Notes: generated by a model not told the origin, from the letters alone. A DNA stretch of 64,000 nucleotides from Bedellia somnulentella (GCA_963576735.1 OY755183.1:12233213-12297212), one strand, 5' to 3'; shown: positions 45,301-55,791, numbered from the stretch's first letter. Numbers and translations are program-made.

Positions 45301-48300
45301 CAAGGTGTGTAAATTACTGAACCATGCGGCTTAAATACGTAAGTTAAGATTACGGTGTTGTATCTTAAATACGTGAAATGTGCTTGGGGCAAATCAAGAG
45401 GCCATATATGGAGATTTTGGTCATAATATATTATGCTTTATTAAGATTTAAGAAAGGAACAATAAAGGTGTAAATATGTTGGCTACTGGATGAAAATAAA
45501 TAATGTTTAGTAAGTCCAAGTGACAACAAGTTATAAGGGTTAAAAAAACGAAGAAGCACTTCGGGAAAGGATAAGAAGTGCGTTTGGCTTGGCGCGCCTT
45601 GGCGGCTTTTTTTTCCATCATATTTTTTTTTAATTTTTGAAAAACTTAGCGTGGTATTACAGCGCTCGTAGAATCCTTCCAGCTGATATGACTTACTTTG
45701 AATTCATACATACCTACATTCATATACTCACGCGATCATTTCCCATTGGGGTAGGCAGAGAGACTATTGATCGCCACTTTGTACGATCCTGGTAAATCTC
45801 TCTTACTTCGTTTACGTATTCATCAACCTTTTCATACATGCTCTTTTATTCTTCATACTTCGGACGTCAGCCTTCTTGAGCACACACTCTATTTGGCCCA
45901 GGTGTGTCCTCCGTGGTCATCCTCTTCTCACACCTTCCACCTACCTACCTTCTCACACCTACCTTCCGCATTGGCTCTATAGATCTCTTTCACCAATTTA
46001 CTGTCATCCATCCTCTCTATGTGCCCAAACAATCTCAACATTCCTTTTTCTATCTTTTTTACTACATCATCTTTCAACTCTACTCACATCTTTGAACTCA
46101 TCTGTAAAAGGGTATCACGCGAATATTCTTGAACTTCACACATAAAGTATAAAAGTAGGGATGAAGTATTTTATCCCTTTAACTACTAAACTCACATTCG
46201 AGTTTAATCTCAAACTCAAATGTTCACGCCGTATATCCCCGAAGGGGTTGGCAGAGGTACTATTATTTCTGAACATCACGTGACACTATCACATGCTGTT
46301 CAGAGCACCCACGTTTTGCTTAGACAGTGTGCCTACGTGACAAAGAGCAGTCCTATCGCCGTTTTGTACTAATTCACTGTCACATGACTAACTGTAACTC
46401 AGCCATGTGGGGTTTCCCACGATGTTTTCCCTCGCCGTTAACAACCATGATAAAATTGGTGCAGGCCGGACCCAGGATTTGACCACTAGTCGTTTGCACG
46501 ATAACCGACTGTTCTACCCACTGGGCTATCACGGTTGCTTATTTAACTAACTTTGAAATATATTGTTGCTCAGTATGTATGACTGTATGACACTTCATAA
46601 ATAAGGTGTGAAGTTATAAATCATCTCTAGAAATATGTCAGCTGTTGTTGCGACTGTTTATTGTGGGAGTTTAAATAATAAATCTACTTTACTACGAGTG
46701 TCGTGTTTTGCCATGCTGATAAATTTTATCTTCACGTGACATAATATAAACAAAGGCGGCTTGAATTGAAGCAACTCTGAAATCTTTGTTCTTGGGATTT
46801 AGAGTGCATACTGATAAGTATATTTATAGTAGACACGTCGGAGAGGCGTTTCTGTCCTGTTTAATTTGTTTTTTAAGTATTGGAACACATTTTTTAAAGA
46901 AAAACATTTATCTACAAACTTTTCCCCACTCTTCCAAAAGTGGCTGAGTTTTTTTATTGCGAAACTATAGCTACCTCGTCTAGGGATTTGTAGCCGTGAA
47001 TGTATGTTTGTATTTTCTAAAGAGTTTGAAACATATTACAAAGCTAACCCAACTACAATTTTAAACCTTATGCTATTTTAATACTTGTTGTGCGTAGGCG
47101 CTAAAGAACTTATTCCATTACACTTTGTCGTTGCTGAATTCAGACGTCCTTTGAAGTTACTGCCGCAGACGCTTGTTATTCCACTACACAAATTTCAGTT
47201 CTAGCGTTCTGAACGTTATTCCACTAGTCTGAATTCAGATTCTGTGGCTTTCAGACGTCTTCATTCAGACAAATGGAATAAGCTCTTAAGTTACTAAACA
47301 TAAAAAAATATGCTTAAGAGGTTGAAATGCAGTTTATTTATGTTAACGTATACATACCAATTATTACGGCTATACCCTTGAGGAGATGCAGGGAAGTCTT
47401 CGCAATCAAATCACCTAATTTTATAATTGTAGCGAGAAAGATATGGATATGAAAAGGTCTCATAAAGCTGACTCTAAAATTCAAAGATCCCTGGTAAACC
47501 ATTTTGATTTCAATAAATATAGTGGCGAAAACATTGGTTACAAACAAAAACTTGCCTGCAAACAAAACACGATTGCAGAAAAACATTTTGTCTTCAGCAA
47601 TTTGTTCAAGTTGCCAGCTGATATGATCTGACAACACAAATAAGTGTAATAAATCTTTCTGGTCACTGAATTCCTTCGAGCAATTAAAACGCCTGCACAA
47701 TGATAATGTAACTCATTACATTTGCACGGGTACAGTGGTATACAAAATGCAGTAATTTAAGCTTAATAGTTTGATGGATATTATCTTAATACGTTTTTGA
47801 CAAAAAAAACCATTGATTATAATCTCTACGTACAAAATGGTTTTCCGTCGTATAATTACATTCTTGATATGAAAGTAATTTATCAGCTCTTGTGTGAGTT
47901 AAACTAAAAGAATATCAAACGAGTCGCCAATGACTGGATGTATGGGCCCTGAGTGAAAATTTGCGTTTTGTATTTTACACACAACAATAAGCTGAGGCAA
48001 GACCATTTCACATTTTTTTTTATTACTTGTTTTTATGTCTTTTTAGTTTTAATTTTGTAAGGAAAGTTAGTTCATTTGTGAATAATTGGCTCTTCTTTCT
48101 TTATGCACTGTTCAGTACATCATTATCAGCCAATTGTCCACTGCTGGACATAGGCCTCCCTCAAAGATTTCCACAACGACGTGTTCAGTGGAAAACACTA
48201 AAATACTTCGACCAATGTGTATTTAAATGTTTAGAATAATAAAAGTATTCGTATATAAGGCACGCATTATATTAAAATATAGGATTCAATAGAGATAGAT

Positions 48301-51300
48301 AATTTTAGTGTAGTGTAGTTTATCCGTGTGGTGCCGGCTTAGAATATCACTACCCCTTTCTGCCCACGGGTGTCCCATCCCCATCACCAACGCTATTTTA
48401 TTTCTTCTCCCCTATCAACTTCCAAGTGTGGCTGTGGAGGTAATAACTATGAAGCTCTAGCTACCCCTTTTTGGGATTTATGGCCTTGAGTATATGAGTG
48501 TATGTATCATTTTAGTGCAAAGAATCTCACTCAAGATACATAGAGACAAGGCTCTACTCAAGATAATTTTTAATAATGATATACCACATTTTTCTATATC
48601 ACAAATGTAGCGACATATCATCATGACAGTCTACGCTCAGGTGCCATGGAATCCTTATATTGCCGAGCATCTACCCATAAACGTAACGTAATTAGCATTG
48701 TTTCTTGTATTGTAAAGATATAATGGATTCCTTATAAATACGTGTATCAATATACATACATATTTGTAGGTACATAACCATCAGTCGGTCTTGCACAGGA
48801 TCTATTGATACCTCTATTTAGCTTTCTTTGTGATATGGAAAAGAAACATTTACCATGTTTCCTTTTAAGAGCTTATTGTCGTGTGAAAGATTTAAATTTG
48901 TTGATATTCCATATTAGTAAAGCTTATTTCCGTTCAGGAGAAAAACGGCTACTATATTTAGTTTTTTTAGAAATATGTAAAATCAACAGTTTACTGGAAA
49001 TAAAACTTTAAAAAAAGGAAAAATAGCTTTCCTTAGAAGTAATTATTATGACCTACAAATTTAATATGTAATTTATATTCCCATTCTGTAGCTGTAAATA
49101 AAGCGAAAAAATAACGCGTTGAATCCTTTTAACCGTCTCGCTAAATCATAGAGTAAAGTAATACACTGGATATAGAGAGCCAACTTGCTGGATTTTAATG
49201 CCACCTAGTTTATAATTCAAACTTATCGCCATCTCGAGGCATTCCACCCGAACTTCTGCTACAATTTAATCACTAGACATGGGTTGATAAGGAGTGATAT
49301 AATTCAATGATATATATCGACAACGAATCAATCTATCTCTCTTATATCAGTGCCCGTCCGAGTAGATCTTTATATCCAACTAGATCATTCTTGTCTTTCG
49401 TTCGGGAGAGATCGTGCACCACTCGTGCACAGTCGTTGGATGTTGTATATCCGAACTAGATCATTCTTGTCTTTCATTCGTGAATGATCGTGCCGCTTCG
49501 TTGGATGTCGTGCAGAGCTATAAGGACACGGTATTTCTCTATTGCTTTGATTAGAAAGAGAAAGTATATGACAGACGCGATTCTTTAGAAAAAGGCGTGC
49601 ATTTATGATGCACTATTATTGTGGGTGTGAGCAATATTACTGTTTTAGCAATACCGATTATATTATAATTTTAGCAAATAACAATAACTCATTAATTTCC
49701 AAATTAACTATTTTTCTACTACAAACTTTCTAGTTTATAATCAACCAATAAAAATTAACTCGATCTGACACTTATTTTTAACTGTTTTATATCATCGTAC
49801 TTCACTAATTATATGTGAACCATTGCTTCCTGATACATTTCAATTAGATCTAAATAGATCAGAAGACATGTTCAGACATATTTCCATGTTAAGATATAAA
49901 GATCTATTTGGATATAAAGATATAAAAGAGCGATATATATCAGTTAGAACAAAAGATCTATTATATCTTAATCACTAAAAGGATCTAGATTGGCCATGTC
50001 TATTAATCACCTATATATATATATATATCTATAAGTATATTGCGCCTTAACTTCGATGTACTGTCTGTATTGTGTATGGCTAAGAATATATAACATTAAC
50101 AAAAAAACAAAACATGTCGAAGAAGTAGACACAATTCTCTACCGTTTTTCGTAATTTTCCTTATAAAAATATTTCGTAAAATTTTAGGTTTATATACTCT
50201 AATAAAGAAGAAATCATACCGCGATGTAGGAATTACCAACAGTGCCATCTATTGATGAATATGCAAATTACGGCGCGCTTTTTTTAATAAGTTCAGGTGG
50301 AACTGCAATAGAGGCGCTGTTAAAAATCACAAAGTGAGGATGTAAGGAAGTTTCCAGCCCCTGCGCTAAATACATACTTCTTCATTCACTCTCTCGCTCT
50401 CTAGCTTCATTCACATCCATCAATCTTTTCATACATGCTCTTTTATTCTTCGTACTACAGACACCTGCCTTTTTGAGTACATTTTCTATTTGATCCAAAT
50501 GTGTCCTCCGAGGTCGTTTTCTACTAACATTACCTTCCACATTGGCTCTATAGATCTCTTTTACCAATTTACTGTCATCCATCCTTAATAAGGTTGTCGT
50601 TAGATGCGTAACACTTGAATACACTTGGTGGTAGTGTAACTTTTTAAGTGATTGTTGGACGATGCGGTTGAAGACCCATGACCAATCATCCTTGATTTCA
50701 CAATATTTTTCTAACTCAACTTCCAAAAGTGGCTGTAGTATTTCTAATTCAAGTTCTCGCTACCCCATTGCTAAGCGCAAAATTCGAAAACGGCTAGACT
50801 GATTATAGTGATTATTATTATTGTATAGTGATATTTAAAATTTGTAGAAGGTTCTTTACTATAGAAAAACTTGTGAGTATAATATTAAAAACATCTTTAT
50901 TCTCATCACATGACAGAGACCCTCAGCGGGTCGGCTAAATATGATAATTAGATAACATCTATCAAGTGCATCTCAAATAATTCTTGACATTACGAATTCT
51001 GTCGTATCAGCTAGTTGAGAATATAATTTAACGTCTCACTAAGCAATTCTAACATCTAAGTTTTACCCAACAATATTTGTCATCCAACATCAAACACAGT
51101 ACTGGTTATGTTAAGTCGAGCTAATATTAGTGCGCACATACACGGGGCGAGGTTGTTTGCGATATTTAAATTGTCCAGTTCGTCCTCGCTAGGTCAGCTA
51201 CGTCCTAGGTGGACATTGGCCTTGATTATCGCAATTTATTTTATTGTAATTGTAGGTCAGTGTTTAACTTATCATGTCATGTTTATCTTAATAGTTTAAT

Positions 51301-52523
51301 GTGAGACTTTTAAGAGTATCGAAACGTCGTGTTTGGTTGACAAATACGCAATTCTTGATACATTATCGATGAGCTTGACATTTATGTGTGAGTTTTCTTG
51401 GTAGTATATGGGTCATGCTGCAACTAGTAAACAATAACTGCCTCTTATCACTTTTGGTCCTTAAATAGAAAAGGGATGGTAAATTTAATCGTCAATTATT
51501 TGCCACCACACTACCCACCTATCAAGGCCCTCGAATCTTCGAAATCTCTTATTCGTTTCGTGCGACATCCGATTGTTGCCAATAATTGTAATAGACTTAT
51601 TGGTGCATGATTCAAAAAAGTATATTTTGCTCATTTTCACGGCTTGTATACATTACGTTAAACAAAAGAAAAAGTTGTGAATATGCTAATGTAAACATAT
51701 TTAATACTAGTGGATCGTCCCAGCTTCGCACGGGTAGCGTTGTTTTTTTTTAATATCTGAGGTTTCTTTCTTCAGTCACTGCTCAAGCATTGTGAAATTC
51801 AGCGCAATGTTTTCAATTTATTAAATTTATAGCACTCCCTAAACAGTGTAGTTTTATGATTTTAAATGCGCTTTGATGAACGGTTCAGTATTTCCGTTTA
51901 ATAGCAAATTTTGGAATAAAATGCTATGAAGTATTTATAACATCTAAAAAATAAATCATTACGTGATGTAGGATGCAACTACTGGCGCCATCTAGTATGT
52001 TATATGTAAATTAGTAAAGATTTGGTTTTGATCACGGGTGCGATGGCTTATTTTATGTATAATTTCGGTGTTTCTCTACCGATTTCTATGATTCTTTTTT
52101 TATTGAATAGGTAATAATGTTACCTTTTTTTAATTAGGGATGAGTGAGAGGTTTACAAACGTAAGAGTAAACAAATATAATCAGAATGTTCCGAACTGCT
52201 AAGCTATCAGGAATTACACGTGTTATTGTGAGTTAACCGTAAAAGATAGACATAAACTGCTGAGGATTTTTTTTTAGATAAGTTTATGAAGAATATTTCC
52301 GTCACACATGATTTCTATGTAAGTTAACCATTGAGGCTGCACACGCGACAGAAGCTTAAAAAATGGAGTAACTTCTCCCGTTTTCCCAAAATTTACCAAA
52401 ATTCCCCTTTACTACTCTGGTGGAAAGTATACAAAAACCTGCGCAGGTGTATGAAGAATAATTGTACCAAGTTTCGTTAAAATCCGTCGAGTAGTTTTTG
52501 TTTCCATAAGGAACATACAAACC

Positions 52524-52555
<32 letters not shown>

Positions 52556-54967
52556 AAAATTTTACTGATTGCATTTTTGGCATCAGTATCGATCCCTAAT
52601 CCCCACCTGATAGTTATTTTGAATATATATTTCATGTACAGAATTGACCTCTCTACAGATTTATTATAAGTATAGATATTATTTTCCTTCTTTCAGTTGG
52701 GTCCAAGACACATTAGTCCAAGCAACCTACTGGCACGACCCGCTCGACGAGAAAACCTACAAATTGAAAAGCCAATTTCTGTCCGACATCAACAACGAAC
52801 GAACTATCAACAAGACTTACATAGAAAATCTAAACCAGTTAGAAAAGTTCATTCTAGTGAGGTTTGATAACGATACCATAGTGCAGCCGGTAGACACAGA
52901 GTGGTTTGGGTTCTATGCGCCAGGGCAAGCCAACAAAATGCAGAGTTTATCTGAATCAAAACTGTATATAAAAGTAAGTATACTGTATAAATCATACACA
53001 CGGCAATAAAATAAAGGTGGTGGAGGATGCTGTTGCATGCATCGCCCGAAAACCACTTAAAAAGTCCCATACCCTTAGTCGCCCCTTACGAAACTCGTGG
53101 GTAGAAAGGGTAGTGACATTCTAAGCCGGCACTACACTAGACTGCATACTTTCTTGAAATGCCGTCATTGGGCTCCTCAAGTACATAATGTTTATTAATG
53201 AAATTTGGATAATGACCGAAATTGTAACATAGGATACTTTTTATTCCGGAAAAAAATTACTGATAATTCAAGCCTGATTGAACTTAGAGTACCAGAAAAA
53301 ACGTCTTAAGCTTTGTCATAAGCAAATTTGACAGTACAAAGTCTGTCGGGTTAGCTAGTAAGGAATACAGCCGAAACCATTTTTCTTATTACATACATAT
53401 AATCACGGCTATAAATCCCTAGAAGGGGTAGCCAGAGCTTAGGAATTAGAAATTTTTCAGCCACTTTTGGAAAATTGAGTAATTGGTTAAAAAATTAGTA
53501 GCATCATAATATCAACAGAGGACACGAAGGCCACATTTGAGATGACAAAACAATAGAAAAAAGGCAGGTGTCTGAAGTGAGAATAATAGTATGTGTAGAA
53601 ATGTTTTAAGATAAAGATGTGAATCTATTGAAAACATAGAGAACTTAAATCTAAATAGAGCGCAAACCGAACTTAGTTCAATACAAAAAGCGCTGTAAAA
53701 AAATCCGCTACAAACGAATAATCTATGTTATCCCTGCGACCTGATTGGTTGATTAAATGTTCTGACTTTTGTTGTTCATACTTACGTTTGCTTTGCTAAG
53801 TCAGTGCCAATCATGAAGGTACTAACTAAATAGGAGAGCGCACTTACAAAAATATAGTACACAATAATGCAATTTATTACCTTGCAATAAAGCTTATAAT
53901 CTTTTGAAGCAGAGAAATGTCCTAGAACGAGAGCTCGAACTAGAGGAGTCTGTCCCGCTCGCGCGGTTGCCAGTCGGGATTAAGTTTCAAGAAAAAGAAA
54001 TTCAAACTTATTTATAGGGAATATTTTATAAAGCAGGTTACTAACTATTCTTTTTTAATAAATTGTTTTAATTATTATCATCGTCTATCAACGTAAAGAT
54101 AAATAATTTTTTAAAATTGGTAATCGGTAAAATCATATTTATAACGGGTACCCCCATGGAAACCATATAAATAAGGTGTCGAAAATTAATCATCTTTTCG
54201 TGTTTTGGAGCTTTTATCATTTAACCAGGAAAATAGTTGGCAGAGCAAAATATGCTGAAAAGTATTGTGACCTTTATATTTCAAATAAATAATATAAGTG
54301 AAATAAGATGCCGTGTAAGATGTAAAAAGCAAATTAGACTTGATCATCCTTTTAATACCGCCATCCTTTACTTACCATTCTTTCTCAACGCAACTTCAAA
54401 AAGTAGCTGAGGAAATTTTAATTTTTACAATCTACTAATTAAGAATATGAATGTATGTAAATATAAGTGTTTTTGTAACTTTTAGCGGAACTCTCATTAA
54501 AACATCAACACCCTAAGATGGTCACCCTACTTAAAAGGAGACACAGCTATCTAGTTAGCCATCTTTATTCAGGACACTTAAAGACACGAGTGCGCATTCC
54601 TGTTTAGATATTATTTCCATGGTGCCAATAAACTGAACCCCTTATGGAAAATGACTTTGTTTGTTTCTTCTTTATTTAGATAAGTTCTCTATGATTGAAA
54701 AGAACGATAGTATATGTTGCTGATTGTATTCCTTTAGTCATCAACTGGAAAAAATAGTCGGATATTATGAACACTAAACATGTATCATCTACATCTGTAT
54801 ACATCCATAAATAATAATTTAACTTTCTTTATATTTTCCAGGACCGCTTGGGTCTGAAGCAGCTAGACGAGGATGGAAAATTAGTGTTTCTATCCACCCC
54901 CGGCAACCATTTACAATTTCAAGAAGACTGGTTCCTTAAAAACATTCTCGTACCATTTTTAGGTTAA
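42385..54967 (+). CDS. Ppt1: Palmitoyl-protein thioesterase 1, complete, five coding exons
   Basis: Lysosomal enzyme that removes fatty acyl groups from cysteines of proteins during degradation. Coding exons: 42385-42466, 43038-43275, 44539-44703, 52697-52973, 54842-54967; all introns GT-AG and all phases fit (888 nt, 295 aa; vertebrate enzymes are near 306). Exon 1 gives a signal peptide ([16 protein letters not shown]) and the VLWHGMGD start of the alpha/beta-hydrolase fold. Exon 2 has the nucleophile serine in GFSQGSQF, exon 3 [13 protein letters not shown], exon 4 the Asp in FDNDTIV and [10 protein letters not shown], and exon 5 the catalytic His in PGNHLQF and ends VPFLG. Possible N-glycosylation sites are NKT and NDT in exon 4. 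Intron 3 is 8 kb and full of repeats, and two decayed copies of exon 3 lie at its start. A possible poly(A) signal ATTAAA is at 55154-55159. Confidence 0.95.
43454..43612 (-). repeat. SINE A, head missing, in PPT1 intron 2
   Basis: CATACATACACATACTCACG tail, GGGGTAGCCAGACTTACAG, then to GTCTCCAACTGCATTGC. Diverged. Confidence 0.66.
43835..43950 (+). repeat. SINE A, old fragment
   Basis: AACACTACCCCATATCTTCC, then a shortened body ending near CCGGAGCCCTGC. Confidence 0.45.
44131..44475 (-). mobile_element. SINE C, 5'-inverted insertion with two tRNA-like heads
   Basis: 345 bp flanked by the 13-bp direct repeat TAGAAATAATGTA (44118-44130, 44476-44488). The left part is a reversed SINE C 3' end, body and tRNA 3' half. 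The right part is a forward, complete tRNA-like head (44371-44441) with body. Between them are about 130 bp of unexplained sequence. Confidence 0.8.
44371..44441 (+). repeat. Complete tRNA-like head of SINE C (cloverleaf can form)
   Basis: GACACGG pairs with CTGTGTC (7 bp with one G-T), D arm GCTC..GAGC, anticodon arm TCGGG/CCCGA with loop GCGTTTA, T arm GCGGG/CCCGC with TTCGATC. Box A TAGCTCAGTTGG and box B GGTTCGATCCC are perfect. Loop position 33 is C instead of the invariant T, and the unit continues into a SINE body between target duplications, so it is a SINE head rather than a working tRNA gene. Confidence 0.72.
44914..45046 (+). pseudogene. PPT1 exon 3, second copy (degenerate)
   Basis: Repeats about 80% of exon 3: [40 protein letters not shown]. 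Differences from exon 3 are loss of one Leu codon, Gly to Glu in VYGLP and Asn to His. The acceptor side is not preserved (no pyrimidine tract and AG at the matching place) and the GTAAGT donor is gone, so it is unlikely to be spliced. The spacing from exon 3 is about 356 bp and the flanking intron is duplicated too. Confidence 0.85.
45249..45348 (+). pseudogene. PPT1 exon 3, third copy (degenerate, deleted)
   Basis: ATCATACATTGCCCCCTTTC, AAAACTCTGTTGTCTCTCGG, AGCACCAAGGTGTG joins directly to AAATTACTGAACCATGCGGC, deleting the middle 70 or so bp. A GTAAGT still follows at 45347. The frame is broken. It lies about 335 bp downstream of the second copy. Confidence 0.8.
45349..45705. other. Remainder of the duplicated PPT1 intron segment
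   Basis: Parts resemble the sequence after exon 3 and after copy 2 (TTTAAGAAAGGAACAATAAAG, GGCTACTGGATGAAA). The repeat fades out. A GGCGCGCCTTGGCGGC patch lies near 45592. Confidence 0.45.
45706..46095 (-). pseudogene. LINE H 3' end with C-terminal ORF remnant
   Basis: Reversed: CATACCTACATTCATATACTC tail, CCCATTGGGGTAGGCAGAG hairpin, CGCCACTTTGTACGATCC, then ORF remnant (reverse of VKEIYRANA, an RRG stretch, [19 protein letters not shown]). It includes a local ACCTACCTTCTCACACC duplication. Intron 3 of PPT1. Confidence 0.72.
46212..46537 (-). repeat. SINE B, near full length
   Basis: GTTCACGCCGTATATCCCCG at the left. At the right is the tRNA-like head (reverse of GATAGCCCAGTGGGTAGAAC), with CCAGGATTTGACCAC as box B remnant. 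Part of the sequence after the box B is deleted (AAAATTGGTGCAGGCC). Confidence 0.78.
46538..46917. other. No gene seen (PPT1 intron 3)
   Basis: AT-rich with no recognised element. Confidence 0.35.
46918..47012 (+). repeat. SINE A, 3' part only
   Basis: TTTTCCCCACTCTTCCAAAAG to GTAGCCGTGAATGTATGTTTG. Confidence 0.65.
47105..47286 (-). mobile_element. MITE with TAA target duplication, copy 2
   Basis: Reverse-oriented copy of the 29242-29414 element: AGAACTTATTCCATTACAC left end, ATGGAATAAGCTCT right end, TAA on both sides (47102-47104, 47287-47289), 182 bp. It is about 10 bp longer than copy 1, in the middle. Confidence 0.78.
47338..47700 (-). other. Uncertain 120-codon open frame in PPT1 intron 3
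   Basis: An uninterrupted frame on minus, starting [16 protein letters not shown] and containing hydrophobic stretches ([37 protein letters not shown]). No splice sites, signal or known domain could be tied to it. In DNA this AT-rich, one or two frames of this length are expected by chance over the window. Confidence 0.2.
48117..48190 (-). repeat. RTE-type LINE 3' end scrap
   Basis: ACATCATTATCAGCCAATTG, CCACTGCTGGACATAGGCC, TCCCTCAAAGATTTCC is the reversed 3' end seen in many lepidopteran RTE-like LINEs. The forward counterpart is at 63290-63345. Confidence 0.65.
48325..48508 (+). repeat. SINE A, internal deletion
   Basis: CCGTGTGGTGCCGGCTTAG head, deletion after CCCACGGGTGTC, GCCTTGAGTATATGAGTGTA tail. 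Confidence 0.72.
48509..49265. other. No gene seen (PPT1 intron 3)
   Basis: AT-rich. A 68-codon frame at 48805-49011 has no recognisable domain. Confidence 0.35.
49274..50002. mobile_element. Non-autonomous hAT-like element, 8-bp target duplication
   Basis: Ends TAGACATGG and CCATGTCTA, flanked by the perfect duplication TTAATCAC (49266-49273, 50003-50010). The interior has two tandem copies of AACTAGATCATTCTTGTCTTTC-like sequence about 75 bp apart and several AGATCTTTATATCC/GGATATAAAGATCT inverted motifs. No transposase. Confidence 0.8.
50011..50034. repeat. TA microsatellite
   Basis: A short (TA)n run immediately right of the hAT-like element. Confidence 0.6.
50372..50585 (-). pseudogene. 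LINE H ORF fragment lacking its 3' end
   Basis: Minus-strand peptide [63 protein letters not shown]. The 3' hairpin and tail are missing at the left. It is joined on the right to an oppositely oriented SINE A fragment. Confidence 0.72.
50622..50768 (+). repeat. SINE A, head and tail missing
   Basis: GGTGGTAGTGTAACTTTTTAAG, then GATGCGGTTGAAGACCCATG, to GCTACCCCATTG. Confidence 0.62.
50770..51716. other. No gene seen (PPT1 intron 3)
   Basis: AT-rich intronic sequence. The 63-codon frame at 51108 shows no domain. Confidence 0.35.
51717..52676 (-). mobile_element. Non-autonomous Helitron, copy 2, at the PPT1 exon 4 acceptor
   Basis: Same family as 8373-9330: minus-strand 5' TCTATACTTATAATAAATC at 52676, 3' CCACTAG at 51717, host A and T at the borders, 960 bp. 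It carries a longer (GACA)n block at 52524-52554. The two copies look highly similar from end to end. Its 5' end is 20 nt upstream of PPT1 exon 4. Confidence 0.84.
52995..53138 (-). repeat. SINE A, tail missing, just after PPT1 exon 4
   Basis: CACACGGCAATAAAATAAAGG then GCATCGCCCGAAAACCAC to GCCGGCACTACAC. It begins about 21 nt after the exon 4 donor. Confidence 0.7.
53215..53358 (+). mobile_element. Helitron 3' end fragment
   Basis: ATAGGATACTTTTTATTCCGG, then AGTCTGTCGGGTTAGCTAG ending before T at 53359. 5' end not found. Confidence 0.5.
53389..53490 (-). repeat. SINE A, 5' truncated
   Basis: TACATACATATAATCACGGC tail and CCCTAGAAGGGGTAGCC hairpin. Ends near AAAATTGAG. Confidence 0.7.
53500..53645 (+). 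repeat. LINE H ORF scrap, decayed
   Basis: AGAGGACACGAAGGCCACATT, AGGCAGGTGTCTGAAGTGAG, AATGTTTTAAGATAAAGATG keep the order of the [14 protein letters not shown] coding stretch. Confidence 0.45.
53646..54345. other. No gene seen (PPT1 intron 4)
   Basis: AT-rich intron sequence. GC-richer patch at 53930-53980. Confidence 0.35.
54348..54445 (+). repeat. SINE A, old 3' scrap
   Basis: CGCCATCCTTTACTTACC, CAACTTCAAAAAGTAGCTGAGG, then decayed. Confidence 0.42.
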
Positions 54968-55318
54968 ACTTTTTAAAAAAACAACTCATCTTCATGTAAT
55001 CTCAGTGTTTATTGTGATTTAATATTAAGAATGTGCTATTAACCTGTTCATTTTTTTATTATCTTTATCGATTGCTAAAGAAATAACTCGAAATATGAAA
55101 TCTCTTTATCTTATTTAACTGTGATAAATTATAATAGAATAATTATGTGTTTTATTAAATACTAGAGATAAGACATGCACAACACAATAATCCGTAGAAC
55201 TTCAATAATGATTACAATTCAATTTTTTTCCAATGTTGAGGTGTCATTAGTTCTATGGAACTATAGAAATAGGATCCTAATGGAATGACACCATTAAAAT
55301 ATAAAAACTTCGTGTCAA

Positions 55319-55434
55319 TAAATAAAGGAAAGAAAAATTTCGACACCGGCGGGGGTTTTCCTTTATTTATCCTTTATTTATTAGTAATAATCCCTACATG
55401 CGGTTTTCATGAACAAAAACATTCAAACTTCGTG
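55319..55434 (+). mobile_element. SINE C, 5'-inverted insertion
   Basis: The left 36 bp are reversed body and tRNA 3' end (AAAGGAAAGAAAAATTTCG, ACACCGGCGGGG). The right part is forward body and 3' end (TTTCCTTTATTTATCC, ATTAGTAATAATCCC, CATGAACAAAAACATT). 116 bp in all, between the 14-bp direct repeat AAACTTCGTGTCAA (55305-55318, 55435-55448). Confidence 0.82.
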
Positions 55435-55791
55435 TCAAGTTTGTCAGTTATGAAAAAAAAATGGGACGTTTGAGTTTACAATGTTAACATCATTGCTAGT
55501 TGTACAACCATTCCCAACTAGCAAAAATTCGTAAAAGAAAACGATCTTATAAATATAAATAAAAATATACTCGTATAATATTTTTTGAAAAAGCCTCAAT
55601 GTAAAAATGTAAGCTTTCTAGATATTTTAGCATCCATCTATTTTTAGGTCTTTGAACATTTTGACTAATCTTTGACTCGACGATATGCGTTTACTCGATA
55701 ACCGTTTAAAGTTAACTCTCATTGCCTTTATACAAATGTAAGTCTTATGACAGTTTTATGAAAGCAACTTACATGCTTTTTAGGGTTCCGT

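Noticed and set aside
45767..46145. Three overlapping + frames
   Set aside because: Antisense to the LINE H C-terminal remnant; no independent support.
52849..53070. Minus-strand frame across PPT1 exon 4
   Set aside because: Antisense to a verified coding exon and running into a SINE A.
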